A DNA stretch of 64,000 nt from Brassica napus (GCF_020379485.1 NW_026016656.1:45630-109629), one strand, 5' to 3'. Shown: positions 23,001 to 36,123, numbered from the stretch's first letter. Notes: generated by a model from the letters alone, not told the origin. Translations and numbers: made by a program.

Positions 23001-26000
23001 AAGCTTGATTTGGATACATAAAGTGGTGGAGAATCACCAGGAAGTTGAATAAATCTCATAGGAGTTGGGATGAAGAAGTTATCCCACTTTCAAATCAGGT
23101 GATTCCAGTTTCCCAGTTTGGGAATAGCACAGCTTCTTCGTCGTTCCAATCAAACCAGGATGAATCACTTTGTGAGAAGCTTGATTTGGATACATAAAGT
23201 GGTGGAGAATCACCAGGAAGTTGAATAAATCTCATAGGAGTTGGGATGAAGAAGTTATCCCACTTTCAAATCAGGTGATTCCAGTTTCCCAGTTTGGGAA
23301 TAGCACAGCTTCTTCGTCGTTCCAATCAAACCAGGATGAATCACTTTGTGAGAAGCTTGATTTGGATACATAAAGTGGTGGAGAATCACCAGGAAGTTGA
23401 ATAAATCTCATAGGAGTTGGGATGAAGAAGTTATCCCACTTTCAAATCAGGTGATTCCAGTTTCCCAGTTTGGGAATAGCACAGCTTCTTCGTCGTTCCA
23501 ATCAAACCAGGATGAATCACTTTGTGAGAAGCTTGATTTGGATACATAAAGTGGTGGAGAATCACCAGGAAGTTGAATAAATCTCATAGGAGTTGGGATG
23601 AAGAAGTTATCCCACTTTCAAATCAGGTGATTCCAGTTTCCCAGTTTGGGAATAGCACAGCTTCTTCGTCCTTCCAATCAAACCAGGATGAATCACTTTG
23701 TGAGAAGCTTGATTTGGATACATAAAGTGGTGGAGAATCACCAGGAAGTTGAATAAATCTCATAGGAGTTGGGATGAAGAAGTTATCCCACTTTCAAATC
23801 AGGTGATTCCAGTTTCCCAGTTTGGGAATAGCACAGCTTCTTCGTCGTTCCAATCAAACCAGGATGAATCACTTTGTGAGAAGCTTGATTTGGATACATA
23901 AAGTGGTGGAGAATCACCAGGAAGTTGAATAAATCTCATAGGAGTTGGGATGAAGAAGTTATCCCACTTTCAAATCAGGTGATTCCAGTTTCCCAGTTTG
24001 GGAATAGCACAGCTTCTTCGTCCTTCCAATCAAACCAGGATGAATCACTTTGTGAGAAGCTTGATTTGGATACATAAAGTGGTGGAGAATCACCAGGAAG
24101 TTGAATAAATCTCATAGGAGTTGGGATGAAGAAGTTATCCCACTTTCAAATCAGGTGATTCCAGTTTCCCAGTTTGGGAATAGCACAGCTTCTTCGTCGT
24201 TCCAATCAAACCAGGATGAATCACTTTGTGAGAAGCTTGATTTGGATACATAAAGTGGTGGAGAATCACCAGGAAGTTGAATAAATCTCATAGGAGTTGG
24301 GATGAAGAAGTTATCCCACTTTCAAATCAGGTGATTCCAGTTTCCCAGTTTGGGAATAGCACAGCTTCTTCGTCGTTCCAATCAAACCAGGATGAATCAC
24401 TTTGTGAGAAGCTTGATTTGGATACATAAAGTGGTGGAGAATCACCAGGAAGTTGAATAAATCTCATAGGAGTTGGGATGAAGAAGTTATCCCACTTTCA
24501 AATCAGGTGATTCCAGTTTCCCAGTTTGGGAATAGCACAGCTTCTTCGTCCTTCCAATCAAACCAGGATGAATCACTTTGTGAGAAGCTTGATTTGGATA
24601 CATAAAGTGGTGGAGAATCACCAGGAAGTTGAATAAATCTCATAGGAGTTGGGATGAAGAAGTTATCCCACTTTCAAATCAGGTGATTCCAGTTTCCCAG
24701 TTTGGGAATAGCACAGCTTCTTCGTCGTTCCAATCAAACCAGGATGAATCACTTTGTGAGAAGCTTGATTTGGATACATAAAGTGGTGGAGAATCACCAG
24801 GAAGTTGAATAAATCTCATAGGAGTTGGGATGAAGAAGTTATCCCACTTTCAAATCAGGTGATTCCAGTTTCCCAGTTTGGGAATAGCACAGCTTCTTCG
24901 TCCTTCCAATCAAACCAGGATGAATCTCTTTGTGAGAAGCTTGATTTGGATACATAAAGTGGTGGAGAATCACCAGGAAGTTGAATAAATCTCATAGGAG
25001 TTGGGATGAAGAAGTTATCCCACTTTCAAATCAGGTGATTCCAGTTTCCCAGTTTGGGAATAGCACAGCTTCTTCGTCCTTCCAATCAAACCAGGATGAA
25101 TCACTTTGTGAGAAGCTTGATTTGGATACATAAAGTGGTGGAGAATCACCAGGAAGTTGAATAAATCTCATAGGAGTTGGGATGAAGAAGTTATCCCACT
25201 TTCAAATCAGGTGATTCCAGTTTCCCAGTTTGGGAATAGCACAGCTTCTTCGTCCTTCCAATCAAACCAGGATGAATCACTTTGTGAGAAGCTTGATTTG
25301 GATACATAAAGTGGTGGAGAATCACCAGGAAGTTGAATAAATCTCATAGGAGTTGGGATGAAGAAGTTATCCCACTTTCAAATCAGGTGATTCCAGTTTC
25401 CCAGTTTGGGAATAGCACAGCTTCTTCGTCCTTCCAATCAAACCAGGATGAATCACTTTGTGAGAAGCTTGATTTGGATACATAAAGTGGTGGAGAATCA
25501 CCAGGAAGTTGAATAAATCTCATAGGAGTTGGGATGAAGAAGTTATCCCACTTTCAAATCAGGTGATTCCAGTTTCCCAGTTTGGGAATAGCACAGCTTC
25601 TTCGTCGTTCCAATCAAACCAGGATGAATCACTTTGTGAGAAGCTTGATTTGGATACATAAAGTGGTGGAGAATCACCAGGAAGTTGAATAAATCTCATA
25701 GGAGTTGGGATGAAGAAGTTATCCCACTTTCAAATCAGGTGATTCCAGTTTCCCAGTTTGGGAATAGCACAGCTTCTTCGTCCTTCCAATCAAACCAGGA
25801 TGAATCTCTTTGTGAGAAGCTTGATTTGGATACATAAAGTGGTGGAGAATCACCAGGAAGTTGAATAAATCTCATAGGAGTTGGATGAAGAAGTTATCCC
25901 ACTTTCAAATCAGGTGATTCCAGTTTCCCAGTTTGGGAATAGCACAGCTTCTTCGTCGTCCTCCAATCAAACCAGGATGAATCACTTTGTGAGAAGCTTG

Positions 26001-29000
26001 ATTTGGATACATAAAGTGGTGGAGAATCACCAGGAAGTTGAATAAATCTCATAGGAGTTGGGATGAAGAAGTTATCCCACTTTCAAATCAGGTGATTCCA
26101 GTTTCCCAGTTTGGGAATAGCACAGCTTCTTCGTCGTTCCAATCAAACCAGGATGAATCACTTTGTGAGAAGCTTGATTTGGATACATAAAGTGGTGGAG
26201 AATCACCAGGAAGTTGAATAAATCTCATAGGAGTTGGGATGAAGAAGTTATCCCACTTTCAAATCAGGTGATTCCAGTTTCCCAGTTTGGGAATAGCACA
26301 GCTTCTTCGTCCTTCCAATCAAACCAGGATGAATCACTTTGTGAGAAGCTTGATTTGGATACATAAAGTGGTGGAGAATCACCAGGAAGTTGAATAAATC
26401 TCATAGGAGTTGGGATGAAGAAGTTATCCCACTTTCAAATCAGGTGATTCCAGTTTCCCAGTTTGGGAATAGCACAGCTTCTTCGTCCTTCCAATCAAAC
26501 CAGGATGAATCACTTTGTGAGAAGCTTGATTTGGATACATAAAGTGGTGGAGAATCACCAGGAAGTTGAATAAATCTCATAGGAGTTGGGATGAAGAAGT
26601 TATCCCACTTTCAAATCAGGTGATTCCAGTTTCCCAGTTTGGGAATAGCACAGCTTCTTCGTCCTTCCAATCAAACCAGGATGAATCACTTTGTGAGAAG
26701 CTTGATTTGGATACATAAAGTGGTGGAGAATCACCAGGAAGTTGAATAAATCTCATAGGAGTTGGGATGAAGAAGTTATCCCACTTTCAAATCAGGTGAT
26801 TCCAGTTTCCCAGTTTGGGAATAGCACAGCTTCTTCGTCGTTCCAATCAAACCAGGATGAATCACTTTGTGAGAAGCTTGATTTGGATACATAAAGTGGT
26901 GGAGAATCACCAGGAAGTTGAATAAATCTCATAGGAGTTGGGATGAAGAAGTTATCCCACTTTCAAATCAGGTGATTCCAGTTTCCCAGTTTGGGAATAG
27001 CACAGCTTCTTCGTCCTTCCAATCAAACCAGGATGAATCACTTTGTGAGAAGCTTGATTTGGATACATAAAGTGGTGGAGAATCACCAGGAAGTTGAATA
27101 AATCTCATAGGAGTTGGGATGAAGAAGTTATCCCACTTTCAAATCAGGTGATTCCAGTTTCCCAGTTTGGGAATAGCACAGCTTCTTCGTCCTTCCAATC
27201 AAACCAGGATGAATCACTTTGTGAGAAGCTTGATTTGGATACATAAAGTGGTGGAGAATCACCAGGAAGTTGAATAAATCTCATAGGAGTTGGGATGAAG
27301 AAGTTATCCCACTTTCAAATCAGGTGATTCCAGTTTCCCAGTTTGGGAATAGCACAGCTTCTTCGTCGTCCTTCCAATCAAACCAGGATGAATCACTTTG
27401 TGAGAAGCTTGATTTGGATACATAAAGTGGTGGAGAATCACCAGGAAGTTGAATAAATCTCATAGGAGTTGGGATGAAGAAGTTATCCCACTTTCAAATC
27501 AGGTGATTCCAGTTTCCCAGTTTGGGAATAGCACAGCTTCTTCGTCCTTCCAATCAAACCAGGATGAATCACTTTGTGAGAAGCTTGATTTGGATACATA
27601 AAGTGGTGGAGAATCACCAGGAAGTTGAATAAATCTCATAGGAGTTGGGATGAAGAAGTTATCCCACTTTCAAATCAGGTGATTCCAGTTTCCCAGTTTG
27701 GGAATAGCACAGCTTCTTCGTCCGTTCCAATCAAACCAGGATGAATCACTTTGTGAGAAGCTTGATTTGGATACATAAAGTGGTGGAGAATCACCAGGAA
27801 GTTGAATAAATCTCATAGGAGTTGGGATGAAGAAGTTATCCCACTTTCAAATCAGGTGATTCCAGTTTCCCAGTTTGGGAATAGCACAGCTTCTTCGTCG
27901 TTCCAATCAAACCAGGATGAATCACTTTGTGAGAAGCTTGATTTGGATACATAAAGTGGTGGAGAATCACCAGGAAGTTGAATAAATCTCATAGGAGTTG
28001 GGATGAAGAAGTTATCCCACTTTCAAATCAGGTGATTCCAGTTTCCCAGTTTGGGAATAGCACAGCTTCTTCGTCCTTCCAATCAAACCAGGATGAATCT
28101 CTTTGTGAGAAGCTTGATTTGGATACATAAAGTGGTGGAGAATCACCAGGAAGTTGAATAAATCTCATAGGAGTTGGGATGAAGAAGTTATCCCACTTTC
28201 AAATCAGGTGATTCCAGTTTCCCAGTTTGGGAATAGCACAGCTTCTTCGTCCTTCCAATCAAACCAGGATGAATCACTTTGTGAGAAGCTTGATTTGGAT
28301 ACATAAAGTGGTGGAGAATCACCAGGAAGTTGAATAAATCTCATAGGAGTTGGGATGAAGAAGTTATCCCACTTTCAAATCAGGTGATTCCAGTTTCCCA
28401 GTTTGGGAATAGCACAGCTTCTTCGTCCTTCCAATCAAACCAGGATGAATCACTTTGTGAGAAGCTTGATTTGGATACATAAAGTGGTGGAGAATCACCA
28501 GGAAGTTGAATAAATCTCATAGGAGTTGGGATGAAGAAGTTATCCCACTTTCAAATCAGGTGATTCCAGTTTCCCAGTTTGGGAATAGCACAGCTTCTTC
28601 GTCCTTCCAATCAAACCAGGATGAATCACTTTGTGAGAAGCTTGATTTGGATACATAAAGTGGTGGAGAATCACCAGGAAGTTGAATAAATCTCATAGGA
28701 GTTGGGATGAAGAAGTTATCCCACTTTCAAATCAGGTGATTCCAGTTTCCCAGTTTGGGAATAGCACAGCTTCTTCGTCCTTCCAATCAAACCAGGATGA
28801 ATCACTTTGTGAGAAGCTTGATTTGGATACATAAAGTGGTGGAGAATCACCAGGAAGTTGAATAAATCTCATAGGAGTTGGGATGAAGAAGTTATCCCAC
28901 TTTCAAATCAGGTGATTCCAGTTTCCCAGTTTGGGAATAGCACAGCTTCTTCGTCGTTTCCAATCAAACCAGGATGAATCACTTTGTGAGAAGCTTGATT

Positions 29001-31968
29001 TGGATACATAAAGTGGTGGAGAATCACCAGGAAGTTGAATAAATCTCATAGGAGTTGGGATGAAGAAGTTATCCCACTTTCAAATCAGGTGATTCCAGTT
29101 TCCCAGTTTGGGAATAGCACAGCTTCTTCGTCGTTCCAATCAAACCAGGATGAATCACTTTGTGAGAAGCTTGATTTGGATACATAAAGTGGTGGAGAAT
29201 CACCAGGAAGTTGAATAAATCTCATAGGAGTTGGATGAAGAAGTTATCCCACTTTCAAATCAGGTGATTCCAGTTTCCCAGTTTGGGAATAGCACAGCTT
29301 CTTCGTCCTTCCAATCAAACCAGGATGAATCACTTTGTGAGAAGCTTGATTTGGATACATAAAGTGGTGGAGAATCACCAGGAAGTTGAATAAATCTCAT
29401 AGGAGTTGGGATGAAGAAGTTATCCCACTTTCAAATCAGGTGATTCCAGTTTCCCAGTTTGGGAATAGCACAGCTTCTTCGTCTTCCAATCAAACCAGGA
29501 TGAATCACTTTGTGAGAAGCTTGATTTGGATACATAAAGTGGTGGAGAATCACCAGGAAGTTGAATAAATCTCATAGGAGTTGGGATGAAGAAGTTATCC
29601 CACTTTCAAATCAGGTGATTCCAGTTTCCCAGTTTGGGAATAGCACAGCTTCTTCGTCCTTCCAATCAAACCAGGATGAATCACTTTGTGAGAAGCTTGA
29701 TTTGGATACATAAAGTGGTGGAGAATCACCAGGAAGTTGAATAAATCTCATAGGAGTTGGGATGAAGAAGTTATCCCACTTTCAAATCAGGTGATTCCAG
29801 TTTCCCAGTTTGGGAATAGCACAGCTTCTTCGTCGTTCCAATCAAACCAGGATGAATCTCTTTGTGAGAAGCTTGATTTGGATACATAAAGTGGTGGAGA
29901 ATCACCAGGAAGTTGAATAAATCTCATAGGAGTTGGGATGAAGAAGTTATCCCACTTTCAAATCAGGTGATTCCAGTTTCCCAGTTTGGGAATAGCACAG
30001 CTTCTTCGTCGTTCCAATCAAACCAGGATGAATCACTTTGTGAGAAGCTTGATTTGGATACATAAAGTGGTGGAGAATCACCAGGAAGTTGAATAAATCT
30101 CATAGGAGTTGGGATGAAGAAGTTATCCCACTTTCAAATCAGGTGATTCCAGTTTCCCAGTTTGGGAATAGCACAGCTTCTTCGTCCTTCCAATCAAACC
30201 AGGATGAATCTCTTTGTGAGAAGCTTGATTTGGATACATAAAGTGGTGGAGAATCACCAGGAAGTTGAATAAATCTCATAGGAGTTGGGATGAAGAAGTT
30301 ATCCCACTTTCAAATCAGGTGATTCCAGTTTCCCAGTTTGGGAATAGCACAGCTTCTTCGTCTTCCAATCAAACCAGGATGAATCTCTTTGTGAGAAGCT
30401 TGATTTGGATACATAAAGTGGTGGAGAATCACCAGGAAGTTGAATAAATCTCATAGGAGTTGGGATGAAGAAGTTATCCCACTTTCAAATCAGGTGATTC
30501 CAGTTTCCCAGTTTGGGAATAGCACAGCTTCTTCGTCCTTCCAATCAAACCAGGATGAATCTCTTTGTGAGAAGCTTGATTTGGATACATAAAGTGGTGG
30601 AGAATCACCAGGAAGTTGAATAAATCTCATAGGAGTTGGGATGAAGAAGTTATCCCACTTTCAAATCAGGTGATTCCAGTTTCCCAGTTTGGGAATAGCA
30701 CAGCTTCTTCGTCCTTCCAATCAAACCAGGATGAATCTCTTTGTGAGAAGCTTGATTTGGATACATAAAGTGGTGGAGAATCACCAGGAAGTTGAATAAA
30801 TCTCATAGGAGTTGGGATGAAGAAGTTATCCCACTTTCAAATCAGGTGATTCCAGTTTCCCAGTTTGGGAATAGCACAGCTTCTTCGTCGTTCCAATCAA
30901 ACCAGGATGAATCACTTTGTGAGAAGCTTGATTTGGATACATAAAGTGGTGGAGAATCACCAGGAAGTTGAATAAATCTCATAGGAGTTGGGATGAAGAA
31001 GTTATCCCACTTTCAAATCAGGTGATTCCAGTTTCCCAGTTTGGGAATAGCACAGCTTCTTCTTCGTCCTCCAATCAAACCAGGATGAATCACTTTGTGA
31101 GAAGCTTGATTTGGATACATAAAGTGGTGGAGAATCACCAGGAAGTTGAATAAATCTCATAGGAGTTGGGATGAAGAAGTTATCCCACTTTCAAATCAGG
31201 TGATTCCAGTTTCCCAGTTTGGGAATAGCACAGCTTCTTCGTCGTTCCAATCAAACCAGGATGAATCTCTTTGTGAGAAGCTTGATTTGGATACATAAAG
31301 TGGTGGAGAATCACCAGGAAGTTGAATAAATCTCATAGGAGTTGGGATGAAGAAGTTATCCCACTTTCAAATCAGGTGATTCCAGTTTCCCAGTTTGGGA
31401 ATAGCACAGCTTCTTCGTCGTTCCAATCAAACCAGGATGAATCACTTTGTGAGAAGCTTGATTTGGATACATAAAGTGGTGGAGAATCACCAGGAAGTTG
31501 AATAAATCTCATAGGAGTTGGGATGAAGAAGTTATCCCACTTTCAAATCAGGTGATTCCAGTTTCCCAGTTTGGGAATAGCACAGCTTCTTCGTCGTTCC
31601 AATCAAACCAGGATGAATCTCTTTGTGAGAAGCTTGATTTGGATACATAAAGTGGTGGAGAATCACCAGGAAGTTGAATAAATCTCATAGGAGTTGGGAT
31701 GAAGAAGTTATCCCACTTTCAAATCAGGTGATTCCAGTTTCCCAGTTTGGGAATAGCACAGCTTCTTCGTCGTTCCAATCAAACCAGGATGAATCACTTT
31801 GTGAGAAGCTTGATTTGGATACATAAAGTGGTGGAGAATCACCAGGAAGTTGAATAAATCTCATAGGAGTTGGGATGAAGAAGTTATCCCACTTTCAAAT
31901 CAGGTGATTCCAGTTTCCCAGTTTGGAATAGCACAGCTTCTTCGTCGTCCTTCCAATCAAACCAGGAT

Positions 31969-31973
31969 GAATC
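31969..31973 (+). repeat. Target-site duplication of element C (left)
   Basis: GAATC immediately before the LTR; identical to 44286-44290. Same monomer position as the element A insertion. Confidence 0.85.
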
Positions 31974-32060
31974 TTTGAGTTGAGTTGATTATATTGGTAT
32001 GGAGAGAAGAGGAGTTGAAGAGGAGAAGAGATGGAGAAGCTTAGGGGTTTTGGTGTGAAT

Positions 32061-32107
32061 GGTACGGACGGCCGTACAAGGCCGTACATGGCCGTACCGT
32101 CCGTACC
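32061..32107. promoter_or_regulatory. GC-rich imperfect palindrome in element C LTR
   Basis: GGTACGGACGG at 32061-32071 is inverted at 32097-32107, with further GGCCGTAC repeats between the arms. The block is identical in the 3' LTR (43804-43850). It lies about 250 bp upstream of the TATA box, hence in U3. Could bind a dimeric factor or extrude a hairpin; no known site recognised. Confidence 0.7.
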
Positions 32108-32350
32108 AATGGCCGCGATCAAACTTACCCAACTCGACCAAGTAAAACGGTAACAAGGAGATGTTACCTTGGGAGCTTAAGGAGAAGGGATCAGACCGTT
32201 GAGTGGATAAGGGAAGAGCGTGCCAGGCTGGAACAGGCTGTAAAGAGGCAAAGCGTGTGAGCCTTATCATCCAATCATCCGGAAAGCAACCTTGACTCTA
32301 CATGCTTCAATAGTGCCCATTTCGCCTCTTGTAAACCCTTATGCTTTCCA

Positions 32351-32359
32351 TATAAATAT
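32351..32359 (+). promoter_or_regulatory. Putative TATA box of element C LTR
   Basis: TATAAATAT, repeated at 44098-44106 in the 3' LTR, followed after 20-30 bp by CATTAATAAGAACATAC where transcription would start. Confidence 0.6.
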
Positions 32360-32538
32360 GTAACCTCACTCATTAATAAGAACATACAGTTTGAGTCTCT
32401 CTAATCTCTTAGACACTATGATTATCTCTTAGACTCTAAACGGCTCTATCTAGTCTCTTAATCTTTCACAAACTTCTTCTAATCACTTCTTAAACACTCT
32501 CTTTATTCTGATTACTCTAAGGATCTCTTAATCTCATA

Positions 32539-32550
32539 TGGTATCAGAGC
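32539..32550 (+). other. Primer-binding site of element C
   Basis: TGGTATCAGAGC directly after the LTR end; complementary to initiator tRNA-Met. A leader of about 200 bp (32551-32750) without recognised content follows. Confidence 0.9.
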
Positions 32551-32750
32551 CAGGTTCATTTGAATCTGGGTTTGATCTTTAGAGAGTTACAAGCTAAACG
32601 GTTTTGAAGCTACACGCGAGTAGCCTTGAAGGTGTTGAAGCTGTGATACGTTCTAGTTGAAGCTGTGCTACGTTCTGTGTGGTTGCGTGATTCTAGACTC
32701 AAGGTTGGTGTGTACGAGATTCAAGATTCAAGTTTTCAAGTCAAGCAAAG

Positions 32751-33107
32751 ATGGAACATGGGATGAACATGAGGATGAAGGTAGCGGTTACTTTCAAAGG
32801 TAGCAACTACCTTGTGTGGTCTCGGATGGTGAAGACTGCGGTGGGAAGTAAGGGTTTGTGGGGGCACATCACAACAGGGGAGGCTCCGAAACTCATTACT
32901 CAGGGAGGAGATCAAGAAGAGGTCTCCAATGAAGCGGCTGTGGAGAAATGGCAACAAGAAGACATGCTGGTGATGACGGTTCTACACGCATCCTTGGACC
33001 CAGCTATCTTGGATGCCTACAGCTACTGTGAATCAGCCAAGGAGCTGTGGGACACGCTGAAGAAGGTGTATGGGAACATTCCAACCTCAGCCGTGTGTTT
33101 GAAGTAA
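32751..33107 (+). CDS. gag: Element C Gag, N-terminal fragment
   Basis: Starts at an ATG (MEHGMNMRMKVAV) about 200 bp after the primer site. FKGSNYLVWSRMVKTAV and KWQQEDMLVMTVLHASLD are typical of the N-terminal part of copia Gag (the DUF4219/UBN2 type). The true frame is lost near 33085-33095, where a one-base change shifts reading into the frame that continues with FEVKLAINRLAQED. The last few codons to 33107 are out of frame. Confidence 0.85.
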   Translation: MEHGMNMRMKVAVTFKGSNYLVWSRMVKTAVGSKGLWGHITTGEAPKLITQGGDQEEVSNEAAVEKWQQEDMLVMTVLHASLDPAILDAYSYCESAKELWDTLKKVYGNIPTSAVCLK

Positions 33108-34354
33108 AGCTAGCGATCAACCGTCTTGCACAAGAGGACATGGAGTTCACTAAGCATTTGGGGAGGTTCAGGTCCTTATGGTCAGAGCTGGAGATGCTGA
33201 GGCCGAGCACAACTGATCCAGATCAGTTGAATGAGAGGCGCGAGCAAGACAAGGTCTTTGGGTTGCTTCTCACACTGAACCCGGCCTACACTCACCTCAT
33301 CCAGCACATGCTAAGGTCAGACAAGCTTCCGGACCTTGAGGAGGTGTGTGCGCAAATCCAAAGGGAGCAGGGATCTATGGGGTTGTTTGGAGGAAAGGGG
33401 GAGCTCTCTCTTGCCAATCAAGCAGCTCATGAGGACTCAACCGAGGCTCCACAAGCAAACAAGGCATCTCACGGGAAGTATGAGGACAGGAAGTTCAATG
33501 GCAACTGTGATCATTGCAAGAAGCATGGTCATAAGAAGAGCCAATGCTGGATACTACACCCACACCTCAAGCCGGCCAAGTTCATGAAGGAGCGTGAGGG
33601 AAGGGCAAATGTGACTGAAGGTTCAAGTGGAGCTGGCACCAGCAAGGCGAGTGAAGTGGATGGGCTTGGAGGCAATGATGGGAATGGGAAGTCTCTGGTG
33701 GCTTACACAGGCGCCTCAAGCTCACGCAGCAATGATGACTACATCAAGAGATCAGACCTTGATGCTCTCTTCAAAATGCTAAAGGAAAACGGTAACACTT
33801 ATGGTTATTCCTTTGGAGCTTCTATGATTGCATATAAGGATGATCACTTGATTAGAGAACTAGTAGAACGGTTAGAAGCTAGACATGAGTATAGAACTGC
33901 TCACATTGCTAGAACTGATAGGATGCATCCATTGCTTAGTAATCTATGTCATAATGCTAAACAAGTAGGTAAACCATTGATTGTTGATTCTGGTGCATCA
34001 CATCATATGATAAGTGATGAGAACTTGATTAAGGATATAGAACCTACGCATGGGCATGTGATGATAGCAAATGGGGATAAGATACCTATTAGAGGAATAG
34101 GAAAGCTTAAGTTGTTTAACAAAGAATCTAGAGCTTTTTACATGCCTGAATTCACATCAAACCTATTATCTGTGAAGAAATGTACTAATGATTTACAATG
34201 CAATGTTATCTTTAGTCCTAATGATGTGAAGTTTCAGGATATTGAGAGCAGCAAATTGATTGGGAAAGGAGTGACTAAGGGAGACTCTATATGCTTGAAG
34301 AACTCACTTCTGTTCCTGATTATAGTTGCTCATTTACTTCTGCTTCTTTGTTGA
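33090..34354 (+). CDS. Element C Gag C-terminal part and protease, fragment
   Basis: Continuation of Gag in a second frame (open from 33047, in use from about 33090). It holds the UBN2-like Gag body, a CCHC knuckle CDHCKKHGHKKSQC, and the aspartic protease with the catalytic motif VDSGASHHM near 33980-34010. The frame shifts again near 34300; the hydrophobic end to 34354 is out of frame. Protease would cut the polyprotein inside the particle. Frames broken, so probably non-functional, unless the indels are assembly errors. Confidence 0.85.
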
Positions 34355-34527
34355 ATAAAAATGCATTGTGGCATGCTAGAGTAGGACACCCTCATGTTAA
34401 AGCTTTGAACTTAATGGTACCAGGTGTTGTGTTTGAGAACAAAGATTGTGAAGCTTGTATTTTAGGCAAGCATTGTAGAACTGTGTTTCAAAAGTCTACT
34501 ACTATTATGATAACTGCTTTGATCTAA
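34291..34527 (+). CDS. Element C pre-integrase (GAG_pre-integrs) fragment
   Basis: LWHARVGHPHVKALNLM followed by CEACILGKHCR gives the H..H..C..C zinc-binding region that precedes the copia integrase core. The frame is lost near 34505, just before the first catalytic Asp. Confidence 0.85.
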   Translation: MLEELTSVPDYSCSFTSASLLNKNALWHARVGHPHVKALNLMVPGVVFENKDCEACILGKHCRTVFQKSTTIMITALI

Positions 34528-34538
34528 TTCATTCTGAT

Positions 34539-35432
34539 GTGTGGACTGCCCCTTGCTTATCTAGAGATAGTTATAAGTACTTTGTCACATTCATTGATGA
34601 AAAATCCAAATACACCTGGTTAACCTTAATTCAGACCAAAGATAGGGTACTTGATGCATTTAGGAACTTTCAAACTTATGTAACTAACCATTATCATGCT
34701 AAGATTAAAATTTTGAGATCAGATAATGGAGGAGAGTACACGAGTCATGCATTCAAGGAACACTTATCACAACATGGGATCCTACATCAAACAAGCTGTC
34801 CGTATACTCCACAGCAAAATGGTGTGGCTGAGAGGAAGAATAGGCACCTCATGGAAGTGGCAAGGTCTCTTATGTTTCAGAGTAATGTTCCAAAGAGATT
34901 CTGGAGTGATGCGGTTGCCACTGCTTGTTACTTGATCAACAGAACTCCAACCAAGGTTCTGAATGAGAAGGCTCCATTTGAAGTTCTGAACAGGTACAAA
35001 CCAGTGCTTGATTACTTGCGAGTCTTTGGATGTCTATGCTTTGTGCTCAAACCAGGAGAGATGATCAACAAGCTAGAAGCAAGAAGTACTAAGGCTGTGT
35101 TCATAGGATACTCAGCTACACAGAAAGGATACAAATGCTATGATCCTATAGCAAGGAGAGTTCTTGTATCTAGAGATGTGAAGTTCTTGGAAGATAGAGG
35201 ATACTATGAAGAAAAGAATCAAGAAGACTTGAAGGACTTAACATCAGACAAGGCAACCACCTTGCGGATCATCCTTGAAGGTCTTGGAATCAGTACATCC
35301 CAGGATCCAAGAGATCACGCAACACACCTCCTGAAGTTGGTTCACCATCCCACCTTGATCATGAGGGAGGAGAGACGCATGAGGAGGAGCCTACTCAAGA
35401 GGTTAACCAAGATGAAGGAGAAGAGAGCATAG
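34539..35432 (+). CDS. Element C integrase core fragment
   Basis: Catalytic core of the DDE integrase: first Asp in HSDVW (immediately upstream of 34539, same frame), second Asp in RSDNGGEY (near residue 62), Glu in NGVAERKNR (near residue 98), then YLINRTPTKVL and VFGCLCFV. After about residue 255 the frame shifts (near 35310); an acidic linker (HEGGETHEEEP) continues in another frame, so the final codons here are spurious. A further shift lies near 35495. Confidence 0.87.
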   Translation: MWTAPCLSRDSYKYFVTFIDEKSKYTWLTLIQTKDRVLDAFRNFQTYVTNHYHAKIKILRSDNGGEYTSHAFKEHLSQHGILHQTSCPYTPQQNGVAERKNRHLMEVARSLMFQSNVPKRFWSDAVATACYLINRTPTKVLNEKAPFEVLNRYKPVLDYLRVFGCLCFVLKPGEMINKLEARSTKAVFIGYSATQKGYKCYDPIARRVLVSRDVKFLEDRGYYEEKNQEDLKDLTSDKATTLRIILEGLGISTSQDPRDHATHLLKLVHHPTLIMREERRMRRSLLKRLTKMKEKRA

Positions 35433-35526
35433 GCTCTGATGGTCATGGGCATGATCATGGTGTGATACAAACACCTTCTCAAGATGAAGTGGTGAGGTAG
35501 AAGAACAACAGGAAGAAGAACCGGTT

Positions 35527-36123
35527 GTGCAGCCACTAAGAAGGAGTACAAGGATAAGGAAGGATCCTTCCAGTTGGGTAAACACGAGAGTGTACTACAA
35601 TGCCCAAGCTGTGGAGCATCCTTCTCAAGCCGTGTGCTCCTTTGCTCAATATCCAGAAGCACATTGCGCTTTCATGGTAAACTTGGATGAGAATCACATC
35701 CCAAGAAGCTATGAAGAGGCAATAAAGGATAAAGAATGGAAGGAGTCAGTTGGAGATGAGGCAGGAGCTATGATCAAGAATGATACATGGTATGAGAGTG
35801 AGTTACCAAAAGGGAAGAAGGCTGTGACCAGTAGATGGATATTCACAATCAAGTACAAAGCGGATGGAAAGATTGAGAGGAAGAAGTCAAGGCTAGTTGC
35901 AAGAGGTTTCACTCAAACTTATGGAGAAGATTACATAGAAACCTTTGCACCAGTAGCTAAACTACACACAATCCGGATTGTACTAAGCTTGGCTGTGAAT
36001 CTTGGATGGGGGTTATGGCAAATGGATGTGAAGAATGCATTTCTACAAGGTGAACTTGAGGATGAAGTGTATATGCATCCACCTCCAGGCCTTGAACACT
36101 TAGTGAAGAAGGGAATGTGTTAA
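35527..36123 (+). CDS. Element C reverse transcriptase, N-terminal fragment
   Basis: Opens with [14 protein letters not shown], the usual linker before copia RT. The RT part follows: [32 protein letters not shown] and [19 protein letters not shown], which holds the first catalytic Asp. One base is lost or gained near 36115; the next fragment overlaps by seven bases. Confidence 0.88.
   Translation: MQPLRRSTRIRKDPSSWVNTRVYYNAQAVEHPSQAVCSFAQYPEAHCAFMVNLDENHIPRSYEEAIKDKEWKESVGDEAGAMIKNDTWYESELPKGKKAVTSRWIFTIKYKADGKIERKKSRLVARGFTQTYGEDYIETFAPVAKLHTIRIVLSLAVNLGWGLWQMDVKNAFLQGELEDEVYMHPPPGLEHLVKKGMC

Larger units (their letters stand above)
17008..31973 (+). repeat. CentBr-type satellite array 1, about 85 monomers
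   Basis: 14,966 bp, 85.0 units of 176 bp, all in the same orientation; successive HindIII sites are 176 bp apart (for example 21242 and 21418). Monomers on the left carry TTTGTAAG and some GTTGGCAAGAAG variants (17.0-21.1 kb); from there rightwards TTTGTGAG is nearly fixed. CGTCCTTCC replaces CGTCGTTCC in a growing share from about 23.7 kb, and GAATCTCTTT appears from about 24.9 kb and commonly from 29.8 kb. Most have GAATCACCAGG. Such satellites bind the centromeric histone CENH3 in Brassica; that this stretch does is inference. Confidence 0.95.
31974..32538 (+). repeat. 5' LTR of element C
   Basis: 565 bp, ending TTAATCTCATA directly before the primer site. The start (TTTGAGTTGAG) is a slightly altered version of the TGTTGAGTGAG of the 3' LTR, so the terminal TG is damaged here or misread. 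Confidence 0.85.

Noticed and set aside
536..31153. Short open frames of about 60 codons recurring in the satellite (for example 536-718, 29386-29568, 30968-31153) and 84-codon frames at 44594 and 60955
   Set aside because: They arise when small indels in the TTCTTCGTCSTTCC stretch let one monomer frame stay open; they recur with the repeat and show no protein feature.
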